A stretch of DNA of 64,000 nucleotides, taken from assembly GCA_050743075.1 (NCBI GenBank), contig JBOGDS010000005.1, positions 8,221 to 72,220 on the forward strand. Direction: 5' to 3'. The translations under genes and the position numbers were made by a program. Positions 8,417-16,471 of the stretch are shown one piece after another (the stretch's first letter is position 1; every line of letters begins with the position of its first letter). The stretch is from JBOGDS01 sp050743075. GTDB taxonomy: Bacteria > Actinomycetota > Actinomycetes > Jiangellales > Jiangellaceae. The notes below the pieces were generated by a model. It was not told the origin of the DNA, searched no databases, and worked only from the letters and a program-made list of their open reading frames with translations.

Positions 8417-9642
8417 TCATGCCGCGCTGCCGCCTGTGCTCGACCGATCTCACGCATACGTTCGTCGACCTCGGCATGTCGCCACCGTGCGAGAGCTACC
8501 TCAGCGCTGACCAGCTCGACCAGGGCGAGGTGTTCTATCCCCTGCACGTTCGGGTGTGTTCGGGATGCCTGCTCGTCCAACTGCCGGCATACATTCCCGC
8601 CGAGGACATCTTCAGTCACTACGCGTACTTCTCGTCGTACAGCGACTCGTGGGTTGCCCACGCCCAGCGCTTCGTAGATTCGGCGGTCAGCCGGCTGGGG
8701 CTGACGGGTGACTCGTTCGTGGTGGAAGTGGCTAGTAACGACGGCTACCTGCTGCAGCACGTCGTCGACCGGGGTATCCGCGCGCTCGGTATCGAGCCGG
8801 CGGGCAACGTTGCCGAGGTTGCGGTCAATCGTGGGATCCCCACCGAGGTGCTGTTCCTCGGCGAGGAGGTCGGCAGCAAGATCGCCAGCGAGCATGGCCC
8901 CGCTGATCTGGTGGTCGCCAACAATGTCTTAGCGCACGTGCCCGACATCGTGGACTTTGCCAAGGGGTTGCGGGCGCTGGTCGCCGATCACGGATACGTG
9001 AGCATCGAGATCCCGCACTTGCAGCAACTGATCGACGGCCGGTTGTACGACACGATCTACCACGAGCACTACTCCTACCTGTCGCTGCTGACGACACAGC
9101 GGGTACTGGCCGCGGCCGGACTGACTGTGGTCGACGTCGAGGAGCTCCCAACACATGGCGGATCACTGCGAACCTGGTCGCGACCGGTCGAGACGGCGGA
9201 GCAACCGAGTCGTGCCGTCGCTGACCTGCTTGCCGCCGAAGCAGCAGCTGGTCTGAACAGCCTGGCCGGGCATGCGGGATTCGCAGCCGACGTCACCCGT
9301 GCGCGCAACGATCTCGTCGAGTTCCTCGTACAGCGGTCACAGGAAGGCGCTCGGGTCGCCGGTTACGGTGCACCGGGCAAGGGAAACACGCTGCTCAACC
9401 ACGCGGGCGTTCGGTCCGACCTGTTGGCGTTCACCGTCGACCGCAACCCGTTCAAGCACGGCAAGTACCTGCCCGGAACGCACCTCCCGATCCATCCGGT
9501 CGAGCGTCTTGCCGAGGAGCGGCCCGACTACGTGCTGATTCTCCCGTGGAACCTCAAGGCGGAGATCTCGGCGCAACTTGGTTATATCCGTGAATGGGGT
9601 GGGCAGCTGGTAGTACCGCTGCCCAAGCTAGAGGTTTTCTGA
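8413..9642 (+). CDS. SAM-dependent sugar C-methyltransferase (TylC3/TcaB9 type)
   Basis: Adds a methyl branch, usually at C-3, to a keto sugar nucleotide. It has 409 residues. The N-terminal zinc site is formed by Cys6, Cys9, Cys49 and Cys52. SAM-binding motif EVASNDGYLL is at 105-114, and the C-terminal domain contains GYGAPGKGNTLLNH. Residues matching the TcaB9 active site are all present: Tyr76 in YFSSYSDSW, His175, and Tyr216, Glu218 and His219 in YHEH. It is translationally coupled to the epimerase upstream. A paralogue lacking most of these residues lies at 12560-13696. The exact substrate is unknown. Confidence 0.92.
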   Translation: MIMPRCRLCSTDLTHTFVDLGMSPPCESYLSADQLDQGEVFYPLHVRVCSGCLLVQLPAYIPAEDIFSHYAYFSSYSDSWVAHAQRFVDSAVSRLGLTGDSFVVEVASNDGYLLQHVVDRGIRALGIEPAGNVAEVAVNRGIPTEVLFLGEEVGSKIASEHGPADLVVANNVLAHVPDIVDFAKGLRALVADHGYVSIEIPHLQQLIDGRLYDTIYHEHYSYLSLLTTQRVLAAAGLTVVDVEELPTHGGSLRTWSRPVETAEQPSRAVADLLAAEAAAGLNSLAGHAGFAADVTRARNDLVEFLVQRSQEGARVAGYGAPGKGNTLLNHAGVRSDLLAFTVDRNPFKHGKYLPGTHLPIHPVERLAEERPDYVLILPWNLKAEISAQLGYIREWGGQLVVPLPKLEVF

Positions 9643-9663
9643 TTGGATTGGGGGGCAGGCATC

Positions 9664-10503
9664 ATGAAGGTAGTGCTCTTCTGCGGAGGCTTGGGCTTAC
9701 GCATGCGATCGAGCGAGGATTCCGCACCGAAGCCGATGGTGCCGATTGGCCATCGGCCGGTGCTCTGGCACGTCATGCGCTATTACGCCCACTTTGGGCA
9801 CACCGATTTCGTACTCTGCCTCGGGTACGGCGCACGTGCGGTCAAGGAGTACTTCCTGAACTATCAGGAGACGCACTCCAACGACTTCGTCCTGACCAAG
9901 GGTGGGGAACACATCGAACTACTCGGCAGTGACATCAGCGAATGGAGAATTTCCTTCATCGATACGGGCATCGACACTGCCATCGGTGAACGGTTGCGGC
10001 AGGTGCGGCGATACCTCGACGACGACGAGATCTTCCTGGCCAACTATGGCGACGTACTGACCGACGCTCCTCTCAACGACATCATCGACGAGGTGGCAAC
10101 GAGCGACGTGGCCGCGAGTCTGCTCGCCGTGCCGCCACAGGACTCCTTCCACGTCGTCGACATCAACAGCACGTCACGGATCACCGCGTTCACTCCCGCC
10201 GCCGAGATGAACATGCGGATCAACGGCGGCTACTTCGTGCTCAAGCAGGACATCTTCGAGTACCTGAACGAGGGCGAGGACCTGGTCATGAACGCGTGTG
10301 TCCGCGCCGCCCGGGAGGGTCGCATGCTCGCGATTCCGTACGACGGCTTCTGGGCGGCGATGGACACGCTGAAAGAGCGATCGTGGCTGGAGGACCTCTA
10401 CCGCACCGGTCGCAGCCCGTGGGCGGTCTGGCAAGGGAACTCGGCAACCGCCGGTCGGCGTATCACTGCCGTCGACGTCGCCGATGTCAACGGAAGCCGT
10501 TAG
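9664..10503 (+). CDS. Glucose-1-phosphate cytidylyltransferase-like nucleotidyltransferase
   Basis: Predicted to join a sugar-1-phosphate to CTP (RfbF-like). It has 279 residues and a GT-A nucleotidyltransferase fold. The start reads FCGGLGLRMR, a G-G-x-G-x-R signature, then KPMVPIGHRPVLWHVM, DVLTDAPL and NGGYFVLKQDIFEYL, as in glucose-1-phosphate cytidylyltransferases. FWAAMDTLKERSWLEDLY near the end matches the usual FW-x-MDT-x-(R/K)D. ATG 9664 is chosen over the TTG at 9643 because it follows a G-rich tract at proper spacing and begins exactly at MKVVLFCGG. If the call is right, the branched sugar made here is CDP-linked; no CDP-glucose 4,6-dehydratase is recognisable in the window. Confidence 0.85.
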   Translation: MKVVLFCGGLGLRMRSSEDSAPKPMVPIGHRPVLWHVMRYYAHFGHTDFVLCLGYGARAVKEYFLNYQETHSNDFVLTKGGEHIELLGSDISEWRISFIDTGIDTAIGERLRQVRRYLDDDEIFLANYGDVLTDAPLNDIIDEVATSDVAASLLAVPPQDSFHVVDINSTSRITAFTPAAEMNMRINGGYFVLKQDIFEYLNEGEDLVMNACVRAAREGRMLAIPYDGFWAAMDTLKERSWLEDLYRTGRSPWAVWQGNSATAGRRITAVDVADVNGSR

Positions 10504-11163
10504 GTGATCGCGCTCCAGTTGCCGTCGGGTGCGCTACGGATCGTCTGTCTTGGCGCGCACCCCGACGACATCGAGATTGGCTGTGGCGGGACCTTGCTCA
10601 CCCTTGCCGAGTCGCGAGAGATCCGCGCAGTCGTCGCCGTCGCGACCGGCTCGGGCAGCCGGCACGACGAGGCCACCAAGTCGACCGTGCGCTTCCTGCC
10701 CGGTGCGGACACCGACATGCGCGTCATCGGCCTCCGCGACGGGTTTCTGCCCACTCACTGGGGCGCTGTGAAAGAAGCCTTCGAGCAGGTGTCGAGGACG
10801 ATGACCGCCGACGTGGTCTTCGCGCCGCGCCGCGACGACGCCCACCAAGACCACCGGCTGATCGCAGAACTCGCACCGACGGTGTGGCGCGATGCGCTGG
10901 TGCTCCACTACGAGATCCCGAAATGGGACGGCGACCTCGGCAGAGTCAGCCACTATGTGGCGCTCGAGCCCGAGATTGCCCGCCGCAAGGTGGAACTTCT
11001 CCACGAGTGCTTCCCGTCGCAGGCGGGCCGCGACTGGTGGGACGACGAGACCTTCCTGTCGCTGATGAGACTACGGGGAGTCGAGTGCAGGAGCCGGTAC
11101 GCCGAGGGGTTCGCGGTGCCCAAGGCCCTGTTGTCGCTGCAGGGAGGCGAAGACGGTGGATAG
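10504..11163 (+). CDS. PIG-L family deacetylase
   Basis: A 219-residue zinc-dependent N-deacetylase of the LmbE/PIG-L family. The signature AHPDD is present early (CLGAHPDDIEIGCGG) and the second zinc ligand motif DDAHQDHRLIAE follows, so the active site looks complete. It starts with GTG immediately after the stop of the cytidylyltransferase-like gene. Members in sugar gene clusters remove N-acetyl groups from sugar nucleotides or from lipid-linked sugars; here it sits between a nucleotidyltransferase and an aminotransferase, so an amino sugar is the likely substrate. That link is inference. Confidence 0.9.
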   Translation: MIALQLPSGALRIVCLGAHPDDIEIGCGGTLLTLAESREIRAVVAVATGSGSRHDEATKSTVRFLPGADTDMRVIGLRDGFLPTHWGAVKEAFEQVSRTMTADVVFAPRRDDAHQDHRLIAELAPTVWRDALVLHYEIPKWDGDLGRVSHYVALEPEIARRKVELLHECFPSQAGRDWWDDETFLSLMRLRGVECRSRYAEGFAVPKALLSLQGGEDGG

Positions 11164-12541
11164 TTCTGCGAACGTTGCGCAGCTGACTCCAGTCGAACCC
11201 GCCGGCGCATCCCGATCGTTCGACAGGTCCAACGCTGTGCAGCGTCGCCTGCACGCGATTGTTCCGGGCGGAGCCCACACCTACGCGCGTGGCTCCGACC
11301 AGTTCCCCGAATCGATGACGCCGATCCTCGTACGCGGAGACGGCGCGAGAGTGCTCGACGTCGACGGCAACTGGTACGTCGAGTACGGGATGGGCCTCAG
11401 ATCGGTCACGCTCGGCCACGGATACCGCCCGGTCGTGGCAGCCGTGGCGGCGGCAGCCGCCGCTGGGACCAACTTCACCCGGCCGACGGTGCTGGAACTC
11501 GAGGCCGCCGAGACATTTCTCGAGCACGTTCCCGGCGCGGACATGGTGAAGTTTGCAAAGAACGGTTCCGATGCCACGACCGCTGCGGTCAAGCTGGCGC
11601 GCGCGGCAACCGGCCGAACCGTGGTTGGCGTCTGCGAGGACCACCCGTTCTTCTCGACCGACGACTGGTTCATCGCAACCACCCCGATGAAGGCCGGCAT
11701 CCCCACCGAGCACGCGACGCTCACGGTGACATTCCGGTACAACGACCTCGACTCGGTACGAACTCTGATCGAGACCCGGCCGGGTGAGGTCGCGTGCCTG
11801 ATCCTCGAAGCTGCCACCGCTACGGCCGAACCGTCTCCTGGCTTCCTGGAAGGTGTCCGTGCCCTGTGTGACATGCACGGAGTTGTGTTGATCTTCGATG
11901 AGATCATCACCGGAATGCGCTGGTCCGTCGGCGGAGCTCAGCAGATCTACGGCGTCGCGCCCGACCTGTCGACCTGGGGCAAGGCACTTGGCAACGGCTT
12001 CGCGATCTCGGCGCTCGCCGGTCGGCGCGACCTGATGGACCTCGGCGGGCTCAGCACAGATGCTTCTCGCCCTTTCCTGCTGTCGACGACATTCGGTCCG
12101 GAGACAACCGGACTGGCTGCGTATCTGGCCGTGCGCAAGGCGTACCGCGAGCGCGACATCGTCGGCATCATGGAGCGGAAAGGAATGCTGCTGGCGGACG
12201 CGGTCAAGGCTGCAGCCGCCGATGCCGACCTGTCGGAGTATGTCTCGGTCGCGGGACGACCGTCGTGCATGGTCTTCGTCACCCGAGACGCCGAAGGCCA
12301 ACGGTCGCAGGAGTATCGCACGTTGCTCCTTCAAGAACTCCTGCGCAGGGGAATCCTGGCGCAGTCGTTCGTCATCTCCGCTGCGCACACCGACCATGAC
12401 CTCGACAAGACGGTCGACGCCGTGGCCGAGGCGCTCGTGATCTATCGCAAGGCGATCGACGCCGGAACAGCCGACGGCCTCCTCGAGGGCAGACCTGTCG
12501 CCCCAGCATTGCGTGAGCACGCTAGACCCCGGCGACTCTGA
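11156..12541 (+). CDS. Class III PLP aminotransferase, glutamate-1-semialdehyde aminomutase-like
   Basis: A 461-residue fold-type I PLP enzyme. VVLIFDEIITGMR carries the pyridine-binding Asp248, and STWGKALGNGFAISALAG carries the Schiff-base lysine Lys276. GGAHTYARGSDQFPE and NGSDATTAAVKLARA are as in glutamate-1-semialdehyde 2,1-aminomutases. It starts at a GTG overlapping the deacetylase stop by eight bases. HemL itself would be expected in a heme operon, so in this setting a sugar or side-chain aminotransferase is more likely. Sugar aminotransferases usually belong to the DegT family, so the use of a class III enzyme here is unusual. Confidence 0.88.
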   Translation: MDSSANVAQLTPVEPAGASRSFDRSNAVQRRLHAIVPGGAHTYARGSDQFPESMTPILVRGDGARVLDVDGNWYVEYGMGLRSVTLGHGYRPVVAAVAAAAAAGTNFTRPTVLELEAAETFLEHVPGADMVKFAKNGSDATTAAVKLARAATGRTVVGVCEDHPFFSTDDWFIATTPMKAGIPTEHATLTVTFRYNDLDSVRTLIETRPGEVACLILEAATATAEPSPGFLEGVRALCDMHGVVLIFDEIITGMRWSVGGAQQIYGVAPDLSTWGKALGNGFAISALAGRRDLMDLGGLSTDASRPFLLSTTFGPETTGLAAYLAVRKAYRERDIVGIMERKGMLLADAVKAAAADADLSEYVSVAGRPSCMVFVTRDAEGQRSQEYRTLLLQELLRRGILAQSFVISAAHTDHDLDKTVDAVAEALVIYRKAIDAGTADGLLEGRPVAPALREHARPRRL

Positions 12542-12559
12542 CAGGCGACAATCATGGCA

Positions 12560-13696
12560 TCAGACCGAGATGAAGCCCGGTTTCGGCAATGGCACCCAAA
12601 ATCGGGGAACCCAGTCACTGTCGGCGGACATGTGCCGCAGGTTCGTGATCACTTCTGCAGCGATGTCCCACGTGAGCACGACGACTATGGCCGGTTTGTC
12701 GATGATCAACTGCTCAACCGGCCGGATCGGCACGTTGGCACCAGGAATACGACGGCCCGCCTTTGCCGGCGCCATGTCCACCGTGTACGGGAGCAGAGTG
12801 GCATCCACGCCGGCCAGGGCCATCAGAACGGCGGCCTTCGACGGTGCGCCGTAGCCTGCAGCGGACGTACTGGTCTGGGCCGCCGACAACAGCAGCGTCC
12901 GGAACGCGGTCGCGGCGGCTTTGCCACGCTTCTCGAGGTCCTCCAGGGCGGCCACATTGTCAAGGTTGGAGCGGCGCTCGGCACTCATGAGCTCGCGGAC
13001 GCTGGCATCTGCGCCGACGCCGTCCTGCGCCCGGCGAATCACCAGGCGCAAGCTCCCCCCGAATGTCGGAACCCGCTGCGCCCGAGTCACCACCAGTTCG
13101 TGCCGGCTGAACGCATGTGTCGCCGCGACCAGGGACAAGTAGCTGTAGTGCCCGTGCCGGATCGTGTCGATGAGCGAGTCCTGAACAAGTGCACCGAGGT
13201 AATAGAACTCGCAGATCAGCCTGCCGCCCGGTGCCATCCGAGCAGCGTGCGCGGCTACCGCTGCGTCCAGGTCGGTCTCGTGCATCAGGCCATGCAGGTC
13301 GACCACGAGGTCGGCAGAGGAGCCAGTACCGCGCGCGACCAAGCCGGCCTCCACGAAGCCGGGAAGCCACGAACCACCATGGCCACTGTCGATCTCGATG
13401 ATCGTGTCTCCAGCGTGGAGACCATCCTCCTGCATGATCGACAGCACCGCACGACCTGCGTGCGCGATCGCGGTCGCCGACTCGGCGGCGCCCTGCTCGT
13501 CGATCGCGGACGGGCCGGCGGGGCCGAGTTGGACCAGCGCGCAGTTCCGGCACATGTACAGCTCGAGCGGCCACCGGGGATCCGGGCCTGGCGAGTCATC
13601 CGGCGGGAAGATGTCCGAACCCGGAACATCGCCCAGGTCGAGGACCAGGTCGACACGTCCGGAATGGCACGAGCGACATCTATAGGTCGTGGTCAT
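12560..13696 (-). CDS. Decayed paralogue of the sugar C-methyltransferase
   Basis: A 378-residue protein with the same plan as the methyltransferase at 8413. The N-terminal zinc cysteines Cys7, Cys10, Cys49 and Cys52 are kept. The C-terminal domain (YGAPSKAAVLMALAG, WVPLPKPGF) and the segment HGHYSYLSLV are also recognisable. Key catalytic positions differ: the YHEH motif reads RHGH (Arg180, Gly182), the YFSSYS segment is missing, and the SAM loop is altered (EIDSGHGG). The reading frame is intact, so it is not a pseudogene in the usual sense. It may be a substrate-binding or partner subunit. It lies on the opposite strand between two plus-strand gene groups and ends 18 bases from the aminotransferase stop. 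Confidence 0.82.
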   Translation of the reverse strand: MTTTYRCRSCHSGRVDLVLDLGDVPGSDIFPPDDSPGPDPRWPLELYMCRNCALVQLGPAGPSAIDEQGAAESATAIAHAGRAVLSIMQEDGLHAGDTIIEIDSGHGGSWLPGFVEAGLVARGTGSSADLVVDLHGLMHETDLDAAVAAHAARMAPGGRLICEFYYLGALVQDSLIDTIRHGHYSYLSLVAATHAFSRHELVVTRAQRVPTFGGSLRLVIRRAQDGVGADASVRELMSAERRSNLDNVAALEDLEKRGKAAATAFRTLLLSAAQTSTSAAGYGAPSKAAVLMALAGVDATLLPYTVDMAPAKAGRRIPGANVPIRPVEQLIIDKPAIVVVLTWDIAAEVITNLRHMSADSDWVPRFWVPLPKPGFISV

Positions 13697-13773
13697 GGTG
13701 GCGACAGGTTACCCGGTTCGGCTCAGGCGGCGGAACCCGCTTATCACTCACACCCAGCGACCATGGGGGCGTC

Positions 13774-14316
13774 ATGGAGGTTCTGAGGAGTTCCGTCGCC
13801 GGACTCCTGGTCTTCACGCCGACGCCACATCGTGACAAGCGCGGCTTCTTCAGCCGGACGTTCGACACTGATATTGCCATGAAGCATGGCGTCGATCCGG
13901 CTATATTCGTCCAGGACAGCGTCTCTCGTTCCGCGTATGGCGTGATCCGAGGGCTCCATCTGCGCGCGGGCGATGGCGAAGCCAAACTCGTCAGATGCTC
14001 GTATGGCGAGATCTTCGACGTCGTTATCGACCTCCGGCCGCAGTCGCCCACCTTCCTGCGGCAGGCGTCGTTTCGATTGCGCGATGACGAATGTCGATCC
14101 CTCTATATTCCGGTCGGCTGCGCGCACGGATTCCAAGCACTCACCGATCCCGCCGACGTTGCCTACCGAATCGACCGTCCGCACGACCCTGCTGAAGATG
14201 TCACGATCGCCTTCGATGACCCTGATCTCTCGATTCTGTGGCCCCTGCCGCCTACCCTGCTGTCCGATCGAGACCGACGTGGCCAGCTTCTCGGCGACGT
14301 GCTCGGCAGTCGCTGA
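13774..14316 (+). CDS. dTDP-4-dehydrorhamnose 3,5-epimerase-like protein (RmlC family)
   Basis: A cupin-fold sugar-nucleotide epimerase of 180 residues. RDKRGFFSRTF, SVSRSAYGVIRGLHLR (with the base histidine of RGLH), GEIFDVVIDLRPQSPTF, PVGCAHGFQAL and FDDPDLSILWP are family landmarks. The usual Y-x-x-x-(D/N)-Y-Y stretch reads YRIDRPH, so the position of the general-acid tyrosine is occupied by His; this resembles members with altered 3- or 5-specificity, though I cannot assign it. GC content looks lower than in the flanking genes. It is the first gene of the long coupled series; its stop overlaps the next start by one base. Confidence 0.87.
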   Translation: MEVLRSSVAGLLVFTPTPHRDKRGFFSRTFDTDIAMKHGVDPAIFVQDSVSRSAYGVIRGLHLRAGDGEAKLVRCSYGEIFDVVIDLRPQSPTFLRQASFRLRDDECRSLYIPVGCAHGFQALTDPADVAYRIDRPHDPAEDVTIAFDDPDLSILWPLPPTLLSDRDRRGQLLGDVLGSR

Positions 14317-15146
14317 TGGCGGCAAGAGCGAGGGACGGATCCCTCCGATGGCGGACCGCGATCGGGTCGGCAGGTGCCTTCACCGCATTGGCCATAGGCG
14401 TCCATCGTGGCCTCGTGGACACCTTCGACTCGATCATCCGCGAATGGGCGCGACCCGGCGACGTGTGGGGAACAGCCCAGGCCCGAGCCGACTATGTCGT
14501 CGAGGGTCTGCGCCCAGCCGTACTGGCAGGCCTACTCACGCTGTTCACCGTGGCTTTCTGCGTGATACGTCGGTCACTGCGGCCCGCGATCTTCGTCGGT
14601 GGTGTCTGGATGCTGCACGCGGCGCTCGCCGTCGCTGCCAAGGTGGCGGTCGGTCGTCCCGATCCCCACGGAACCGTCGACAACGACGGGGGCAGTTTCC
14701 CGTCGGGTCACACCACCAGTGTCATCGTCTGCCTGGGCCTGGCCGTGCTGGTTGCGCATCCTCGGGCGGGTCGGTGGTTCTGGCTCGTCCCCGCTTTCGG
14801 GGGCTGTCTCATGGGAGCTTCCCTTCTCGTCCAGGCGGCACACTGGTCGACAGACGTCGTGGGGGGTGGCTTACTGGCCACCGGTGTCCTCGCCGCGGCC
14901 AGCGCCTCCGGTTGGCCTCAGTGGTCCCGCGGCCGGGAACCGGCAGGAACGCTCCGAGCACGGCAACAGCCGTCTTTGGACCGCCTCGGTCGGTGGCAGC
15001 CCGCCGAGCGCGAAATCGACTACTATGCACACGTCCGTGGCGACCAGGGGTCGTTGGTGGTCATCAGGCGACAGGGTGTCCGGGGGGCACCAGTCCGCCG
15101 CGGGTGGGTCACTGGGGGGTTTGAGTACGGGTGGGGGGCGCCATGA
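14316..15146 (+). CDS. PAP2-family membrane phosphatase
   Basis: A 276-residue integral membrane phosphatase. The three motifs are KVAVGRPDPHG, PSGHTT and AHWSTDVVGG, matching the lipid phosphatase signature with its catalytic histidines. About five hydrophobic segments surround them. The tail from about residue 205 is hydrophilic and of unknown role. It starts with ATG in a TGATG overlap with the RmlC-like gene and ends in an ATGA overlap with the next. In a polysaccharide locus such an enzyme could recycle undecaprenyl pyrophosphate to the monophosphate carrier after polymerisation; this is inferred from context. Confidence 0.86.
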   Translation: MAARARDGSLRWRTAIGSAGAFTALAIGVHRGLVDTFDSIIREWARPGDVWGTAQARADYVVEGLRPAVLAGLLTLFTVAFCVIRRSLRPAIFVGGVWMLHAALAVAAKVAVGRPDPHGTVDNDGGSFPSGHTTSVIVCLGLAVLVAHPRAGRWFWLVPAFGGCLMGASLLVQAAHWSTDVVGGGLLATGVLAAASASGWPQWSRGREPAGTLRARQQPSLDRLGRWQPAEREIDYYAHVRGDQGSLVVIRRQGVRGAPVRRGWVTGGFEYGWGAP

Positions 15147-16471
15147 AGATTGCCGTTTTTGGCCTGGGCTACGTCGGCACCGTGACAGCCGCGGGTTTGG
15201 CCTCACGAGGTCACGAGGTGTGCGGCGTCGACGTCGACGCTGTGAAGGTCGACCACATCAGCTCCGGTAGGAGTCCAGTTGTCGAGCCGGGTATCGACCA
15301 GCTCATAGCGACGGTGGTCGAGAGTGGACGGCTCCGGGCGACCACGGACCCTGTCCTGGCCCTCGACCGGGCCGACGTGTCCTTGCTCTGCGTCGGTACG
15401 CCCTCGTCGCCGCAGGGCAGCACTGACCTGACGTACCTGCGACGGGCGCTGGACGACATCAGACGGGGGCTCGCCGCCGCCACACCGCCCACGTCGGGAT
15501 TCCACGCGGTCGTGGTGAGGAGCACCGTTCCCCCGGGAACGGGGGATGACGTCGTTCACGAGACCTTCGCTGGGTCGCCGCCAGCGGCAGGCTGGGCCGT
15601 GGGGACGGCGATGTGCCCGGAGTTTCTCCGCGAGGGGTCCGGTGTCGCCGACTTCTTCAACCCGCCCTTCGTGGTCCTCGGCACTGCCGATCAGCGCGTG
15701 ACCGATCTGATGACGGCCATGTTCTCGTTCCTGAACCGCGAGATCAGGCTCGTCGATGTGCGCAGCGCCGAGGCCCTGAAGTACGCATGCAACGCCTTCC
15801 ACGCCACAAAGGTCTCCTTCGCCAACGAGATGGCTCGCATCTTCCGGGTGTTCGGCGTCGACTCCCGCGAGGTCATGCGGGTGTTCAGCGAGGACACCGT
15901 CCTCAACATCTCCCCAGCCTACCTGATGCCGGGCTTCGCCTTCGGCGGCTCCTGCCTCCCCAAGGACCTGCGCGCGCTGCTCGACATGGCCCGGGTGAAC
16001 GCGTTGGACGTCCCCCTGCTCGCCGGCACCGCACGGACGAACGAACTCGTCATCACCGACGTGGTGGATCGGCTGATCGCCAGCCCCTACCGCACGGTCG
16101 CCATGCTGGGACTGAGCTTCAAGATGGACACGGACGACCTGCGGGAGAGCCCGAACGTCGAGCTGGCGGAGCGGCTGATCGGCAAGGGATTCGACGTGCG
16201 GATCTACGACCCGATCGTCAACCCCGAGCGGCTGATGGGCTCCAACCTCCGGTACATCGACAGCCGCCTGCCGCATCTGCGTCGGCTGCTCTTCGCGGCG
16301 CCTCGCGAGGCACTGCAGGGGTGCGATGCCGCGGTGGTGGCCACGTCGGACGGCGCCGTCGTCGACGAGCTGCGCACATCACCTCCCGGGTGGATCCTCG
16401 ACCTGCACGGGCGCCTCGGCACCGAGATCGAACGACTGCCCGGCTACGAGGGTGTCGGGTGGGCGGTATGA
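15143..16471 (+). CDS. Nucleotide-sugar dehydrogenase, most like GDP-mannose 6-dehydrogenase (AlgD)
   Basis: Four-electron oxidation of a nucleotide hexose to the uronic acid. It has 442 residues, with NAD motif FGLGYVG and substrate region KYACNAFHATKVSFANEMARIF. The active-site motif is GFAFGGSCLPKDLRAL with the nucleophile at Cys271. UDP-glucose dehydrogenases normally read GxGFGGSCFPKD and KL-x-x-NA; the forms seen here are those of GDP-mannose dehydrogenases. The predicted product is therefore GDP-mannuronate, though UDP-glucuronate cannot be excluded. The ATG at 15143 overlaps the previous stop and is preceded by a G6 tract at 15132-15139. Confidence 0.88.
   Translation: MKIAVFGLGYVGTVTAAGLASRGHEVCGVDVDAVKVDHISSGRSPVVEPGIDQLIATVVESGRLRATTDPVLALDRADVSLLCVGTPSSPQGSTDLTYLRRALDDIRRGLAAATPPTSGFHAVVVRSTVPPGTGDDVVHETFAGSPPAAGWAVGTAMCPEFLREGSGVADFFNPPFVVLGTADQRVTDLMTAMFSFLNREIRLVDVRSAEALKYACNAFHATKVSFANEMARIFRVFGVDSREVMRVFSEDTVLNISPAYLMPGFAFGGSCLPKDLRALLDMARVNALDVPLLAGTARTNELVITDVVDRLIASPYRTVAMLGLSFKMDTDDLRESPNVELAERLIGKGFDVRIYDPIVNPERLMGSNLRYIDSRLPHLRRLLFAAPREALQGCDAAVVATSDGAVVDELRTSPPGWILDLHGRLGTEIERLPGYEGVGWAV

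Noticed and set aside
11156..12541. Calling the aminotransferase HemL
   Set aside because: No heme genes nearby and it lies within a sugar-nucleotide series; family similarity alone does not decide the substrate.
12560..13696. Treating the methyltransferase paralogue as a pseudogene
   Set aside because: The frame is intact over 378 codons with conserved zinc cysteines and C-terminal domain.
15143..16471. Calling the dehydrogenase a UDP-glucose 6-dehydrogenase
   Set aside because: The active-site and substrate segments follow the GDP-mannose pattern, so the broader name was kept with AlgD-like as the preferred reading.
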